Below, in pieces: positions 32,040 to 42,292 of a stretch of 64,000 nt of DNA. The notes below the pieces were generated by a model that saw nothing but the letters and a program-made list of their open reading frames with translations, was not told the origin of the DNA and searched no databases. Position 1 is the first letter of the stretch, and each line of letters begins with the position of its first letter. The position numbers and the translations under genes are program-made. The DNA comes from Cristatella mucedo (lineage: Eukaryota > Bryozoa > Phylactolaemata > Cristatellidae). The stretch spans positions 699,001-763,000 of the forward strand of contig WPIO01000079.1 in assembly GCA_009760855.2 (NCBI GenBank), written 5' to 3'.

Positions 32040-32560
32040 ACATAATCTAAGATCCTCGTTCTAGTATAAATGCATTAGACTCTAAAGATAATAATCGATT
32101 TTCATTTTCTAATATTGTATCACATGAATCACAAATATCTATAGGACACATAATAATTTAATCATTTAAGTCTGGAATAAACTTGTAAAGAGAATTTTTA
32201 AGAACATCTTTCCTAACACATTTGAAATTGATTATACAAATTTCTTCTGCTATCTTTCTAGCTTATTTACAAATAAGAATCCTTGAAAGTTTCCTTACTA
32301 TGTATATATATATATATATATATATATAATTATAAAATTTGCACACCATGTTTTGTCTTTGGTGTTTTAGATTATTTATTTGCTTCTCATTCATCTTGCT
32401 TAGACATTCCATTAGTTTATCGCATGCTTCACAGATCTCTGTAAGAGCATTAATAAATTAGCTATCTAAATCTGGAATAAGTTTATCAAGTGAGTGTTTA
32501 ACTATGCGTTGATCTTCACCTTTGAGTTTATGTAAACAGATTTGTATTGCATTTCTCTAG
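32040..32560 (-). pseudogene. Two tandem paralogous small Polinton ORFs
   Basis: Minus-strand fragments near 32335-32560 (HSLDKLIPDLDS, then ALTEICEACDKLMECLSKM) and 32049-32250 (NSLYKFIPDLND, then PIDICDSCDTILENENRL) align with each other, sharing an EICxxCDxxxE-type pattern. Each has one in-frame stop at the same place. A (TA)n run separates them at 32302-32329. Family unknown. Confidence 0.35.
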
Positions 32561-32569
32561 ATTGTTCAC

Positions 32570-33538
32570 CGCTAATAATAATAACAATGATAATGCACTT
32601 GATAAAGTGCCCTCAGAGAACTCAATCTCTTTCTAGGCGCTTTACATTTGCTGCAAAGGGAAATGCAATTGAATGGTGAGTAATATCATGCTTGATAAAC
32701 AAACAACGTGAATAACATGGCTAGGGGTGACATGCACAGGGTCAGCATGCAAATGCGGTTAGTGGCAGCATACACAGTGTCAGTACGCATAAGCACATCA
32801 AGGACGAATCACAGGGACCCACTAAATGCTGTCCTAAATAGGTGTGTTTTTCAGTTCTTTTTAAACGTGGTCAAGTCAGGAGATGTTCTGACGCAAGTTG
32901 GGAGGGAGTTCCAGGCTTTGGGAGCATACGAATTAAATGCATGGTCTCCAAAGGATTTAAGGTTTTTACGAGGTATTTCTAGACTGTTGTATTCCGAAAA
33001 GCAAGTGATACGATGTTTGACCTGGTGGGGGAGTAGATCTGAGAGATAGGCTGTAGCCAAAGAATGAAGTGACCCAAAAGTGAGCGACATAACCTTGAAG
33101 TCAATCCGTTGCTTGACTGGTAGTCAGTGCAGGTCGGCGAGAAGTGGTGTGATATGGCAGCTGGGACGCTCACGACAGACAAGCCTAGCTGCGGAGTTTG
33201 GCACCAACTGCAATCGCCTGATCGCACATGCCGGTAGGCCAGTAAGCAGTGAATTGCAGAAGTCGAGACGGAATGTCACGAATGCATGGATCAACTTAGA
33301 CGTCGTATCCTTATCTAAACAAGCCAGAATGTTAGCAATGTTATGTAGCTGAAAGTAGGAAGATGTGACTGTGGAGCTGATGTGGTCGTCTAACGAGTGG
33401 TCACTTTGGAGTTTGACACCTAGATTTCGAGCTGATTCAACAGGAGATATGCTGGCAGAGCCAATTTTGAGCGTCAGCCTTTCCAATTTCTGAATCATAC
33501 TGGGTTTGCCCATAACTAGTAAGTTAGTTTTATCATCG
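32570..33538 (-). mobile_element. LINE-A insertion truncating the polymerase
   Basis: Antisense LINE-A from the 3' (TAATAA)n tail at 32573 through the hairpin (32600-32645) to ACTAGTAAGTTAGTTTTATCATCGT, where polymerase sequence begins. The 33124-33513 stretch is open for 129 codons (LINE-A C-terminal region). Confidence 0.88.
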
Positions 33539-34995
33539 TCAATACAATTTTTAAGATTGAGATAGTGAATAATATATTTTCTTTTGGCTCTAAATCTAAT
33601 CCTAGTTTCTCTACTGGATCATTGCCTCTTTTAAAAGATTCTTGGTATTTTGAATATTTCTTCTCAGTTATTTGATTGTTCTCTGGAAGCAATGGATAGT
33701 CTGAAAATAAATCGTGTTTTTTTGGACAATGTATATCAACTTCAAGAATATATCCCTTATTTGATGAAGGTTTAAATTTTTTATTAATCTCATTTTTATT
33801 TTTATTCCATAATTTTACTTTTTGTTTGGATAGCAATATAAATCCACCAGCAGGTAAATGTTGCTTCATAGCCCATCCATAAAGATTAGTTGCATCAAAA
33901 TATAATAGATATGAAGTTAGTTTCTTAGGATCAAAGTTAACACATCTAGAATTATTTGCTTTCGCAAGACGTTTTGATACTAGTGTCATTTCTCCACGAA
34001 TACCTTTTTCAAAGTATAAATACATATCTGTATCAGCAAGTAGTTCAAAAACAATACCGGTATGTTTTAATTCTGCTGTCCAAGTTAAGTGAGGGTTGTT
34101 AAAAACTTTGCATGATCTATTTCATATTTTTGATTATTAAATCACGAAACCTTTCAAAAACATTTGCTAATTCTAGAACATCGATTGTTAAGTATAAATC
34201 AAGATGTTCTTTAAAGGCACTTCATAATCTTCTTTTGAAATGTGTCCATTAACAATTGAATACAACTTTTGAATTGGTGGTAAACTTGTTTCTTCAAATC
34301 TAGAAAAAGAATCAATGTACTCATATGGATAAATTCCTTTCTTTGTTAGTAATGCTATTCTTATCACCATATTTATTAAAATGTTGTCTTATTACATTAA
34401 AACTATCGTTTGCTTTTTCAAATTCTTCATTAAATCAGGTAATGAACTTTGTAACAATTTATAAGAATATCTAAAGCAAAGATTTCCAAAATCTATAGTT
34501 AAAAACTTCTCTTTGTTGTTAGCAGTTACTGGGGTTTTTTATCAATGTCACAATTAAGTGCACTAACAATTAGATGTGACACATATCTCCTGATATTATG
34601 GTTGTAAACAGGAATTTTAAATGATTTTGGACAGATTTTTAGTTTTGAAATACAACTACTGTGTGCAGCACCTCTATATTTCCCTGTTAAATGGCAATGA
34701 TCCAATACTTTTAATTCTTTTGATACAGATTTTCCACAAATCCAGCATGTAGTTGCATTATCATAATCATTTCGTTCTTCCTCACTCATAGATGATTTAT
34801 TAAATACTTTGTATTCTTTAAGTTTCTCTTTTTATTTCATCAACTTGCTTTTTACAATCTTCCTTTAAAGAAAGAATGAGTTTACTAATGCAATCTGGTC
34901 CAAAAGTTTGTTTATATTCCGACACTATTTTACCTTCGTGATTTAAAATTACATAAGCACCAGAACATGGTTTTTGTTTATTGGAATGTTAAAAA
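33539..34995 (-). pseudogene. Polinton protein-primed family B DNA polymerase, fragment
   Basis: Would replicate the element from its termini. Pieces in order: a PCSGAYVILNHEGK frame near the N-terminal boundary; CWICGKSVSKELKVLDHCH then GKYRGAAHSSC (34526-34789), the Cys/His insertion typical of these enzymes; GIYPYEYIDSFSRFEETSLP (34188-34370); YFDATNLYGWAMKQHLPAGG (33516-34025), polymerase motif A with its Asp. The palm after that, including the expected DTD motif, is not found, and the N-terminal part is missing up to the right terminus. Many frameshifts. Confidence 0.82.
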
Positions 34996-35049
34996 ATGTT
35001 AACTATAATTCATAATAATATTGGTTTGTAGTTTGTTGTGTAATCTGGT

Positions 35050-35245
35050 TTTGCAAAAAAAATTCACTGTTATATAGTAATTATACAATCTTAAAAAAAT
35101 ACAGTAATAGATGGGTTTTTCCTGATTACAGAATACACTCAAAAAAGTATCATTTTGGAATGAGATTAAGTGAATGCGAGATCGAATGTAAAAATGATGT
35201 TTTTCTTGAGGGTGAGGCTGCAATAAGGAAAAACCATCTATTACT
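35050..35245 (-). repeat. Polinton right terminal inverted repeat with outer palindrome
   Basis: Inverted match to 12558-12750. The palindrome spans 35103-35245 (AGTAATAGATGG to CCATCTATTACT). Followed directly by the target duplication TCGCTA (35246-35251). Positions 34996-35049 are AT-rich subterminal sequence. Confidence 0.85.
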
Positions 35246-35303
35246 TCGCTAGCAGTCAGCTCGCCATGCTCCACAGCAAGGCTCCACAGGCGTCTTTCGA
35301 GCT

Positions 35304-35361
<58 letters not shown>
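35304..35361. repeat. (CCG)n trinucleotide repeat
   Basis: About 19 uninterrupted CCG units in GC-rich host DNA 55 bp beyond the Polinton end. Confidence 0.95.
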
Positions 35362-35362
<1 letters not shown>

Positions 35363-35699
35363 ACACTCTGGAGCGACCGCCATCATTACGGTGCGAAGCA
35401 TTCAGCGTTCAGCTGACGCGCGCGCTGCACTTCGATCGCCCTCCCACCGACTTCGCGATCGCGGCAACTGGCGCCGCGACGCTTGCGCCGCCGGCGGGCG
35501 AGCAGCGACGCCCGGCGGGCGAGCAGCGACTCGCCGGGTCGCGCTTCGCTAGCGGAACTGCTCGAACGGATGTCGCCGCTTCTTGAGTGCAGAGCTGCGC
35601 CGGCCGGCGTCGTCGGCTGGCGAGACGCCGCCGCGAGAGCCGCCATTTCGGTCACCGGACGAACTCCGGATGCCCGGACTTTCCTCCTGCGCTCGTCTC

Positions 35700-36262
35700 G
35701 CCTCTCTCTCCGCTCGATCGTCTCGATCGTCTCGATCGTCTCGATCGTCTCTCTCCGCTCGATCTCGCCTCTCGCCTCGCTCTCCCCTCGATCGTCTCTC
35801 TCTCGCTCTCGCTCGATCGTCTCGATCGTCGCTCTCCGCTCGATCGTCTCGATCTCTCTCCGCTCGATCGTCTCGCCTCGCTCTCCGCTCGATCGTCTCG
35901 ATCGTCTCGATCGTCTCGATCGTCTCTCTCCGCTCGATCGTCTCGCCTCGCTCTCCGCTCGATCGTCTCTCGCTCTCCGCTCGATCGTCTCGATCGTCTC
36001 TCTCCGCTCGATCGTCTCGCCTCGCTCTCCGCTCGATCGTCTCGATCGTCTCTCTCCGCTCGATCGTCTCGCCTCGCTCTCGCCTCGCTCTCCGCTCGAT
36101 CGTCTCGCCTCGCTCTCCGCTCGATCGTCTCGATCGTCGTCTCGATCGCTCTCTCTCTCGCTCTCGCTCGATCGTCTCTCGTCTCGCTCTCCTCTCTCCG
36201 CTCGATCGTCTCGATCGTCGCTCTCCGCTCGATCGTCTCGATCGTCGCTCTCCGCTCGATCG
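35700..36262. repeat. CGATCGTCT minisatellite (9-bp based)
   Basis: Tandem CGATCGTCT units mixed with TCTCCGCT and CGCCTCGCT variants over about 560 bp, forming higher-order units. Because nine is a multiple of three and the words lack stops, long ORFs open in several frames on both strands (for example 35386-36510 minus, Arg/Glu/Ser-rich). I regard these as by-products, though the non-repetitive N-terminus of the minus-strand frame (RLAEIDGELNDKLRVKS) leaves some doubt. Confidence 0.85.
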
Positions 36263-38179
36263 TCGGCCCCTTTGCCGCCGCTCGTTGCGGGCTCAGCGTC
36301 GGCGTCCACCGACGTCGCGTCGCCGACCGACTTGACCCGTAATTTGTCGTTTAATTCGCCGTCAATCTCTGCCAGCCGGTCCTTTCTTCTGGCGCTCGGT
36401 GCTCGACGGAAGCTCAGCCGAGCGGACGCCGTCGTTGCCACTCTGACCTCTGCCCTGCGATTACAACGCCGGCGTGCGTCCATTGGCAGACCGATTTGCC
36501 GCCACGGCACAGCTGAACCGCAGACCTGCGCTACTGTGCATTAGTTTAGTTGAATTGTTTGTTTAGTTGAATTGGCATGCCCTCCGCCGTCGCCGCCTTT
36601 TGCGTCGCGGCGGCCACGCTCCGACGGCCTCAGAATTGACGCGCTGGGCGGGCAGCGGTCGTGGCAACCGCTGGCTACCCACCTAATTGCTCGTCCGTTT
36701 GCGAAGTCGGAGCAAAGTTGGAGCACAGAAGTGCAGAGATCACCACGCGCGCTCGACACCGCATCCGTCTTGTCGTGGCATTCAGAGAGGACGCTTCTCT
36801 CCTCAAGCACGACCACGGCGCACGGCGCGCTCTCGTCTGCGCCGCCGTCAATAGGCCTGAGCCACGTGACTTCCGCGTCCTTCTCCCCTCTTGACGCATA
36901 AGCGGTCGAGAATGTGACAAGTTTTCGACGCCTAGCAACGGCGCACATCTGACTGATAAGCGGCAATTTTTCCAATGCCGCTGCCGCGCCCCCAAATCTG
37001 CCGCGAACGCAACAGCGAACGACTCACAACAGCTTGGTCGCATTTGCTCGACGACTGGAGCGATTCGGGCGGCCATGGAGCCTTACACGCGCGCGCTCGG
37101 CGCTGCGAGACCCCGTGCTGGATGGGAAAACCACCTCCGCCTCACAAAGAGCGGCGCGACTTCCATCGCAGAAGAAGCGAAGACCGCCAGCGTTCCTGCC
37201 TCGTCCGAGATTTCATCCGAGAATACCTTTGCAGAATCGGTGCGAGAGAGAAACTTGAATCGGCGGGTTGCGTGCCCGGGCTGGCGTCCACTGATATTCA
37301 TAAGTGAGGCACGCCTGCTGGGTCGTTGACAAGTGTTCTCAGAAGTCGCTCAGTACGCGCTAACGAACGGTACGCAGAAAAGGAGGAGTTCTAGTAGCGC
37401 CGCGCGCCGAAAGGGAAGAGGTAGCAGGGAACGAAAGGATGAATCATTACAGCGAACCCTTTTTTGACGCAGCGTCACCGGGCGACCACGCCATCGCTCG
37501 CAGCGGCGGCGGCAGGTGCGGCGGAAGCATATCGGACCCGGCGACCCTCGATGCGCTCACGTCGACCGTAGAGGGCCTGGTGCGCTGCCTAGCGGTGGCC
37601 GTTACTCGATCGGTGGTGCTGACAAGTGCAGCCAATCGCCGAGCGACTGTGCGAAAGACGAGAGAGCACACGAAGCGGCGAAATCGGCCGGTCTCGACGC
37701 CCGTTCATCCGAATCGCCTTCCTGAACTGCGTCGGCACAGGATCCGACTTTTCCAGCTTCGTCAGCTGACAAAGTCGTGCGACCCGTGCGTGCTGGCCGG
37801 ACTTGCGGGCCGGACGTGTGGGCCTGACGTGTGGGCCGGACTTGAGGGCCGGACTTGCAGGCCACCACCAAACCGCGAAGGCCGCGAAGCGTTTGCTTTT
37901 GAGGGCGTTTGCTGAAGTGAAGATGATCGGCCTGCTTCTAGAAACCTCGTTCGCATAGTGGATGGAAGAGCAAGAAGCACTTCCGTCTAGAAGCGGCTCG
38001 GAGCGGGCAATTAGGACTCGCGTGCAGCAGCACTCGAACCCGCGACCGGGGCACTAAGTGCGAGTGCCTTGCGTCCAGGCTAAGACTTAATGAGAGCGAG
38101 CGGGCCTTTAACGCGCGGCTGTTTACAGCGCAGCCGTGAAGATCTCTGAAGCATCCACCCAGTCATGGCTTAAGACGAG
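36263..38179. other. GC-rich region without a recognised gene
   Basis: High GC and CpG. ORFs at 36541-36975 minus, 36572-36901 plus and 37439-37915 plus have no domain I recognise and overlap on opposite strands. A short repeat of GGCCGGACTTG/GGCCTGACGTG lies at about 37795-37862. Could include exons or a promoter, but nothing is supported. Confidence 0.3.
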
Positions 38180-38285
38180 AATAATAATAATAATAATAAT
38201 AATACATTTGTTATAACGCCCTCTGAGAACTCAATCTCTTTCTGGGCACTTTACATTTGCTACAAAGGAAGCGTGATCGAACGGC
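38180..38285 (-). mobile_element. LINE-A 3' tail fragment
   Basis: (ATA)n at 38180-38203 followed by the antisense 3' hairpin (CCCTCTGAGAACTCAATCTC) to about 38280. Only the tail was inserted or remains. Confidence 0.75.
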
Positions 38286-38370
38286 CAGTGGCCAGAGGCA
38301 AGCAGCCGGCTCCCTGGTCCCAATGGAATTTGCCTTCGCCCCGCCCCTATTTGAAGCGTACGGCCTAAAT

Positions 38371-38545
38371 GGTGAGCCGTGATGGCACACTAGGTAAGGC
38401 GCTTGCTTTCACGACCTCGGTGCCGAGGTCGTGGGTTCGATTCCTGCGGTGGGTGACCCTTTATCGCCACTGCAAGCGGTGGTGATAGCCGTAAAGGCTC
38501 TTCTGTCGCTATACAAAAAGAGGCTGTTTAATCAGCTAGGATTTA
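38371..38545 (+). mobile_element. tRNA-derived SINE
   Basis: tRNA-like head GGTGAGCCGTGATGGCACAC with A-box TGGCACACTAGG and B-box GGTTCGATTCC, then a body with AAGGCTCTTCTGTCGCTATAC and a tail ...TTTAATCAGCTAGG(ATT)n. Related copies: 45625-45795 (antisense), 49415-49532, 53316-53492 (antisense). Its tail differs from that of the SINE at 4902. Confidence 0.8.
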
Positions 38546-38588
38546 TTATTATTATTTCACGTCGCCGACTAACCAGCGCCAGCGCCCG

Positions 38589-38752
38589 ACTTCCGGTCCA
38601 CCAGCGCGGCCCAGACCGCTGCAGCTCCGACTTACGGTCCACCAGCGCGGCCCAGACCGCTGCAGCTCCTACTTACGGTCCACCAGCGCGGCCCAGACCA
38701 CTGCAACTCCGACTTCCGGTCCACCAGCGCGGCCCAGACCGCTGCAGCTCCG
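38589..38752. repeat. 41-bp minisatellite, four units
   Basis: Units start ACTT[C/A]CGGTCCACCAGCGCG at 38589, 38630, 38671 and 38712 with few mismatches; a fifth is cut short at 38753. Confidence 0.92.
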
Positions 38753-38937
38753 ACTTCTCGAAAGAGTCCTACATTTGTCGGACGGCATTTTTCTTCAAAT
38801 CCTGTGGGGGAAATTTAGCCGCGCGAATCCCAGTCCTCCGAATGACCTTGGCCGAACCCACGAAGTCAGACAGCGAGCGAGTTCCCGCACAAGACATACC
38901 CGTCTCTTTCCCGCCCAAACTCTGCGTGCAGCACGCT

Positions 38938-39044
38938 GCGAGGACTCGCTGTGCGAGGACTCGCTGTGCGAGGACTCGCTGTGCGAGGACTCGCTGTGCG
39001 AGGACTCGCTGTGCGAGGACTCGCTGTGCGAGGACTCGCTGTGC
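38938..39044. repeat. 15-bp minisatellite, about seven units
   Basis: Perfect tandem GAGGACTCGCTGTGC. It opens frames on both strands (EDSLC, RTRCA, SESSH repeats), which are not evidence of a gene. Confidence 0.93.
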
Positions 39045-39244
39045 GCGAAGCGAATAGCCACGAGATCGGCGCGTCGCTGCTGCCGATCAATCGCGAAGAC
39101 GTCGCTCGCCGGCGCGCGGCGAAGTAAAAGCGAAGTAAATGAAGTAAAAGAAGCCCGTGCGCCGGCGGCGCTCGCAGAGGAGAGACCGCGGCAGCGGCGG
39201 CGCTCGCCTAGCAGCGCGGCGTGCAGGGGATTTTTCGCGAGACT

Positions 39245-39638
39245 ACGCAGTAATAATAATAATAATAATAATAATAATGCACTTGATAAAGCGCCCTCAG
39301 AGAACTTAATCTCTTTCTAGGCGCTTTACATTTGCTGCAAAGTGATACGCAATAGAATAGTAAGTAAAATCATGCTTGAAAAACAAACAAAATGAATAAC
39401 ATGGTTAGGGGTTACATGCACAGGGTCAGCATGCAAATGTGGTTAGTGGCAGCATGCACAGTGTCAGCACGCATAAGCACATCGAGGACGAATCACAAGG
39501 ACCCACTAAATGCTGTCCTAAATAGGTATGTTTTTAAGTTTCTTTTAAATGTGGTCAGGTCAGGGGATGTTCTGATGCAGGTCGGGAGGGAGTTCCAGGC
39601 TGTGGGAGCATACGAGCTAAATGCACGGTCTCCAAAAG
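39245..39638 (-). mobile_element. LINE-A 3' fragment upstream of the peroxidase
   Basis: (TAATAA)n, 3' hairpin and antisense C-terminal coding region, ending abruptly at CTCCAAAAG, where GC-rich DNA resumes. Nearly identical over about 200 bp to 42285-42500 on the other side of the peroxidase gene. Confidence 0.87.
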
Positions 39639-39839
39639 TCTCCCGTCGCAGTGACGTCACTTCGACGAGATGCACCACTTTGCCCACGGCGCTAGCCCAG
39701 AACGGCTGCGGGCGAACGCTTGCCGCGATCGTCCGTTGCCCGCGAGACAGCATGCTTGCGCGCTGCTGCTGCTGCTGCTGCTGCGAAATAGCCGCTCAGG
39801 CGACTGCCAAACTGGCGCGCCCTAGCACGCGGGCGCGGG

Positions 39840-40720
39840 CGTCGAGATGCCGGCCGCCGCCGGCGCCAGCCGACCGCTTGTGCAATGGCACCATCGTGCA
39901 CCGGCGTCGCCTCCGGCTGGCGGAGGCTGCGATCGCGCTCGGCCTTCCGCCGCGGCCTCCGCGGGCGGACTTCGCGGCAGAGGAGAACGTCGCGCGCCGC
40001 TTCGGGCTTGGGCGGCGGCTTCAATTAGCCATTCCACGAGCCGCTAATCGCGTTCTCAGTCGGCGACGGTGACGCTAATCCACTCGAGACGGCTCTCGGC
40101 GACAGGCGTACCCGTTGGTCTTCAACGGGCGAAGACTCGCTGGACTTTGTGGGCCGACCTCGCTGTCTCGCCCACCGCTCATCGGCTGACACTAAGCAAT
40201 AAGTCGGCGGAAATCGACGCGAAGCAGCCGCGGCACAGCGGCTCGGCGACGACGCCGCGGCTCTGCGGTGGATTGGTGCGGGGCGAGGACGACGGAGCCG
40301 TCGGCACCGCCGGTCGCCGCGAAGGCTGCTCGCGGCGTCTCGGCCCGCGCCGCGGCTCACCACGGCCCGCGCACTTTTGGTGCATCGATTGGGGCGCGGC
40401 GCGGCGGCGCCGACACCCAATGCGCGCCCGACCGAGATCCGACGCGAACGATGACGTATGATCACGTGACTGTCCGCGGATGAATACATTCGCTCGAGGA
40501 TAAATCCGCCTCGGCTCGTCCGCTAGCGCTATCGAAGCGCCGGCTGCTGTCGACGGAATGTCGGTTCGTCATACGTCGCCGCTCGTCGGCTGTGCGCCGC
40601 TGCTGCTTCTCTGCGTCGCGTGCTCGTCGCTCGTGCCGCCGCCCGCCGCGCTCACGGCGGCCAACGTCAGAAAAGCCGTCGGCGCCATCAAGCAGCTAGT
40701 CGAAAGCGAGGACGCGAGCA
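39840..40720 (+). repeat. Inverted repeat arm 1 (peroxidase promoter and 5' coding)
   Basis: Matches 43590-44610 in inverted orientation with substitutions and small indels, including the GATTAGCG/CGCTAATC segment, the CGGCGACGGTGACGCTAATCC region and the start codon region. The promoter part has a CACGTG E-box at 40463 and a TGACG half-site at 40452. Confidence 0.7.
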
Positions 40721-41706
40721 GCGCTGTGGGCACGTACAAGCGGTTCGTCGCCGGCTTCATCCGGCTAGCTTTCCACGCGTGCGTCGGCGACGCGTGCGTC
40801 GGCTGCCTCAACGTGAACGACCCGAGCAACAGCGGCCTGAACGCGTCGGTGACGGCGCTGGAGCGAGTTCGCGTGACGCTGGCCGACGGCGCCGACGGAT
40901 TCAACATCACTCGCGGCGACCTGTGGGCGCTCGCAGCCAAGGTGGCGTTCCACGTGGGCGTGGCGCGCGCCGGCGACGCCAGCGGCGCCGAAGCGGACGC
41001 GGTGCGCTTCCGGTACGGCAGGCGGGACTGCGTCACCGCTCCGTACACGGATGCCACGGTGGTGTTCCCCGACAAAAGGTGGGACGCCGACGCCACTCTG
41101 AAGTACTTCGCCGATCGCGGCTTCGGCGCGCGCGAGGTGGCCGCCCTGATGGGGTTCCACACGCTCGGCGTCGTCCGCGACGGACCGAGCAAGGTCGTCG
41201 GGCAGTGGGTGATGACGCCTGACGTTATTAACAACCAGTATTACCGAGACTTGATGATCAAGAACTGGACCCAGCATGCCACCATTTTCAACGGTACCGG
41301 GCCGACGGAGGTCGTCTACACGTGGGGCCGTAGGGACAACCCTTCGACGATCATGATCAACCCTGACGTGGCCATCTTTTGGAACTTCACCGTAGCGGAC
41401 AACGTCACGGGCCGGTCCGACTGCTTGGTCGCTAGCGCTTGCTCGGCAGCGTCGACAAAAAGCGACGCCGAGCAGTTTGCCGGCAACGTGAATATGTGGC
41501 GCCGGGAGGCGGCGCAGGCGCTGACCAAGCTACTCGAGCGCGGCTACGGCGGCGCCGGCGGCGGCGGCCTGAGGAAGCCGGTGCCCGATCCGGCGACGAG
41601 CGACGCCGCGACGGCCACAGACCGACGAAGTACGCTGGCTCTGGTCTGCGCCGCGGCGGCCTTTTGGTCGAATGCGGTTGTGAATTCGCGCCGATGCCGC
41701 GACTGA
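40558..41706 (+). CDS. Secreted plant-type heme peroxidase, ascorbate-peroxidase-like
   Basis: 382 codons, no intron visible. A signal peptide-like N-terminus (hydrophobic residues 9-24) precedes the heme peroxidase domain. Distal motif: Arg69 and His73 in FIRLAFHACVG. The Cys-rich GDACVGCLNVNDPSNSGLN follows, as in metazoan APX-like proteins. Proximal heme-ligand motif: His201 in ALMGFHTLGVV. Asp270 in MINPDVAIF may be the His partner. Several N-glycosylation sequons (NAS, NIT, NWT, NGT, NFT, NVT) agree with secretion. The C-terminus has a hydrophobic stretch (ALVCAAAAFWSNAVV) and a short tail, suggesting a membrane or GPI anchor. It would reduce hydrogen peroxide; the reductant is unknown. 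Such animal genes are APX-like by descent, not proven ascorbate users. LINE-A fragments flank it. Confidence 0.85.
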   Translation: MSVRHTSPLVGCAPLLLLCVACSSLVPPPAALTAANVRKAVGAIKQLVESEDASSAVGTYKRFVAGFIRLAFHACVGDACVGCLNVNDPSNSGLNASVTALERVRVTLADGADGFNITRGDLWALAAKVAFHVGVARAGDASGAEADAVRFRYGRRDCVTAPYTDATVVFPDKRWDADATLKYFADRGFGAREVAALMGFHTLGVVRDGPSKVVGQWVMTPDVINNQYYRDLMIKNWTQHATIFNGTGPTEVVYTWGRRDNPSTIMINPDVAIFWNFTVADNVTGRSDCLVASACSAASTKSDAEQFAGNVNMWRREAAQALTKLLERGYGGAGGGGLRKPVPDPATSDAATATDRRSTLALVCAAAAFWSNAVVNSRRCRD

Positions 41707-42261
41707 GCTGCACATGACCGAGCGCTCAGCCGGCTGAGCAGCAGTGCAGTAGACGAGCGCTGGTGGCTGCACGTGCGCGCGCACGCAAGCACGTCGACGA
41801 CGGCCGCTCGCGCGCACGGCTGTCGAACGTCGTCGTGCCTCGCGGCGCCACTGCCAGGTGGCGACTGAGGCCGCGAAGCGCTCGCTCAGCACCTCCGCCT
41901 CGCCCCGAATCCGCCCGTTCGCCGCCGCCGGTCGATCGCCGCCGCGACTGGGAAGGCGCGGCGGCGATCGACGCCGCCGCGAACGAGCGGCGCGAAACGA
42001 CGGGCGCCGACTGCGAGACGGGCGTCTTGTATCTTAAAGCTTTGGTCGCTTCGTCCGCAGAATTCGCCGGGGGCGGGAGCGACCGCCAATCGGCCGCGAG
42101 GCGGCGACGAGCCGGTCGCAGGAGCCTCGCTTCCGCTTCCGCTCTGCTCGCGGCACGTCGGACGCACGCTCGGACAGTGCGTGCTCGGTTCGCGCTCTCA
42201 GCCAATCCCATTACATACATTTGTTCTGTGCCATACATTACATATACAGTTGCAATCACAT

Positions 42262-42284
<23 letters not shown>
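41707..42284. other. 3' flank of the peroxidase, no gene recognised
   Basis: GC-rich to about 42210 with overlapping low-complexity ORFs on both strands (41763-42290 plus, 41726-42307 minus) lacking recognisable motifs. No canonical polyadenylation signal is obvious close to the stop. Ends in a short (TA)n run (42262-42288). Confidence 0.35.

Positions 42285-42292
<8 letters not shown>

Larger units (their letters stand above)
12558..35245. mobile_element. Polinton/Maverick-type self-synthesising DNA transposon (decayed, about 22.7 kb)
   Basis: AT-rich block bounded by TCGCTA on both sides and by inverted repeats of about 190 bp (GTAATAGATGG... / ...CCATCTATTAC). The gene set is diagnostic: retroviral-type integrase, protein-primed DNA polymerase, FtsK/HerA-type packaging ATPase, adenovirus-type cysteine protease, and major and minor capsid proteins. 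Genes run in both directions in blocks. LINE-A copies sit at 17098, 26080 and 32570, and a composite insertion at 15098. Almost all ORFs are interrupted, so it is not autonomous. Polintons are related to adintoviruses, and such elements may encode virions. Confidence 0.92.

Noticed and set aside
35386-36544. Long overlapping ORFs on both strands (350-374 codons)
   Set aside because: They exist because the 9-bp repeat lacks stops in several frames; no domain and no strand preference.
38394-38460. A functional tRNA gene
   Set aside because: A and B boxes are present, but the cloverleaf is imperfect and the sequence continues into a SINE body found at three other places.
38589-39044. CRISPR-like array
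   Set aside because: Units are contiguous tandem repeats without unique spacers, and the genome is eukaryotic.
38431-39320. ORFs with RTRCA, EDSLC and SESSH repeats
   Set aside because: By-products of the 15-bp and 41-bp minisatellites.
40569-41277. Minus-strand ORFs opposite the peroxidase
   Set aside because: GC-rich shadows; the plus strand contains the recognised catalytic motifs.
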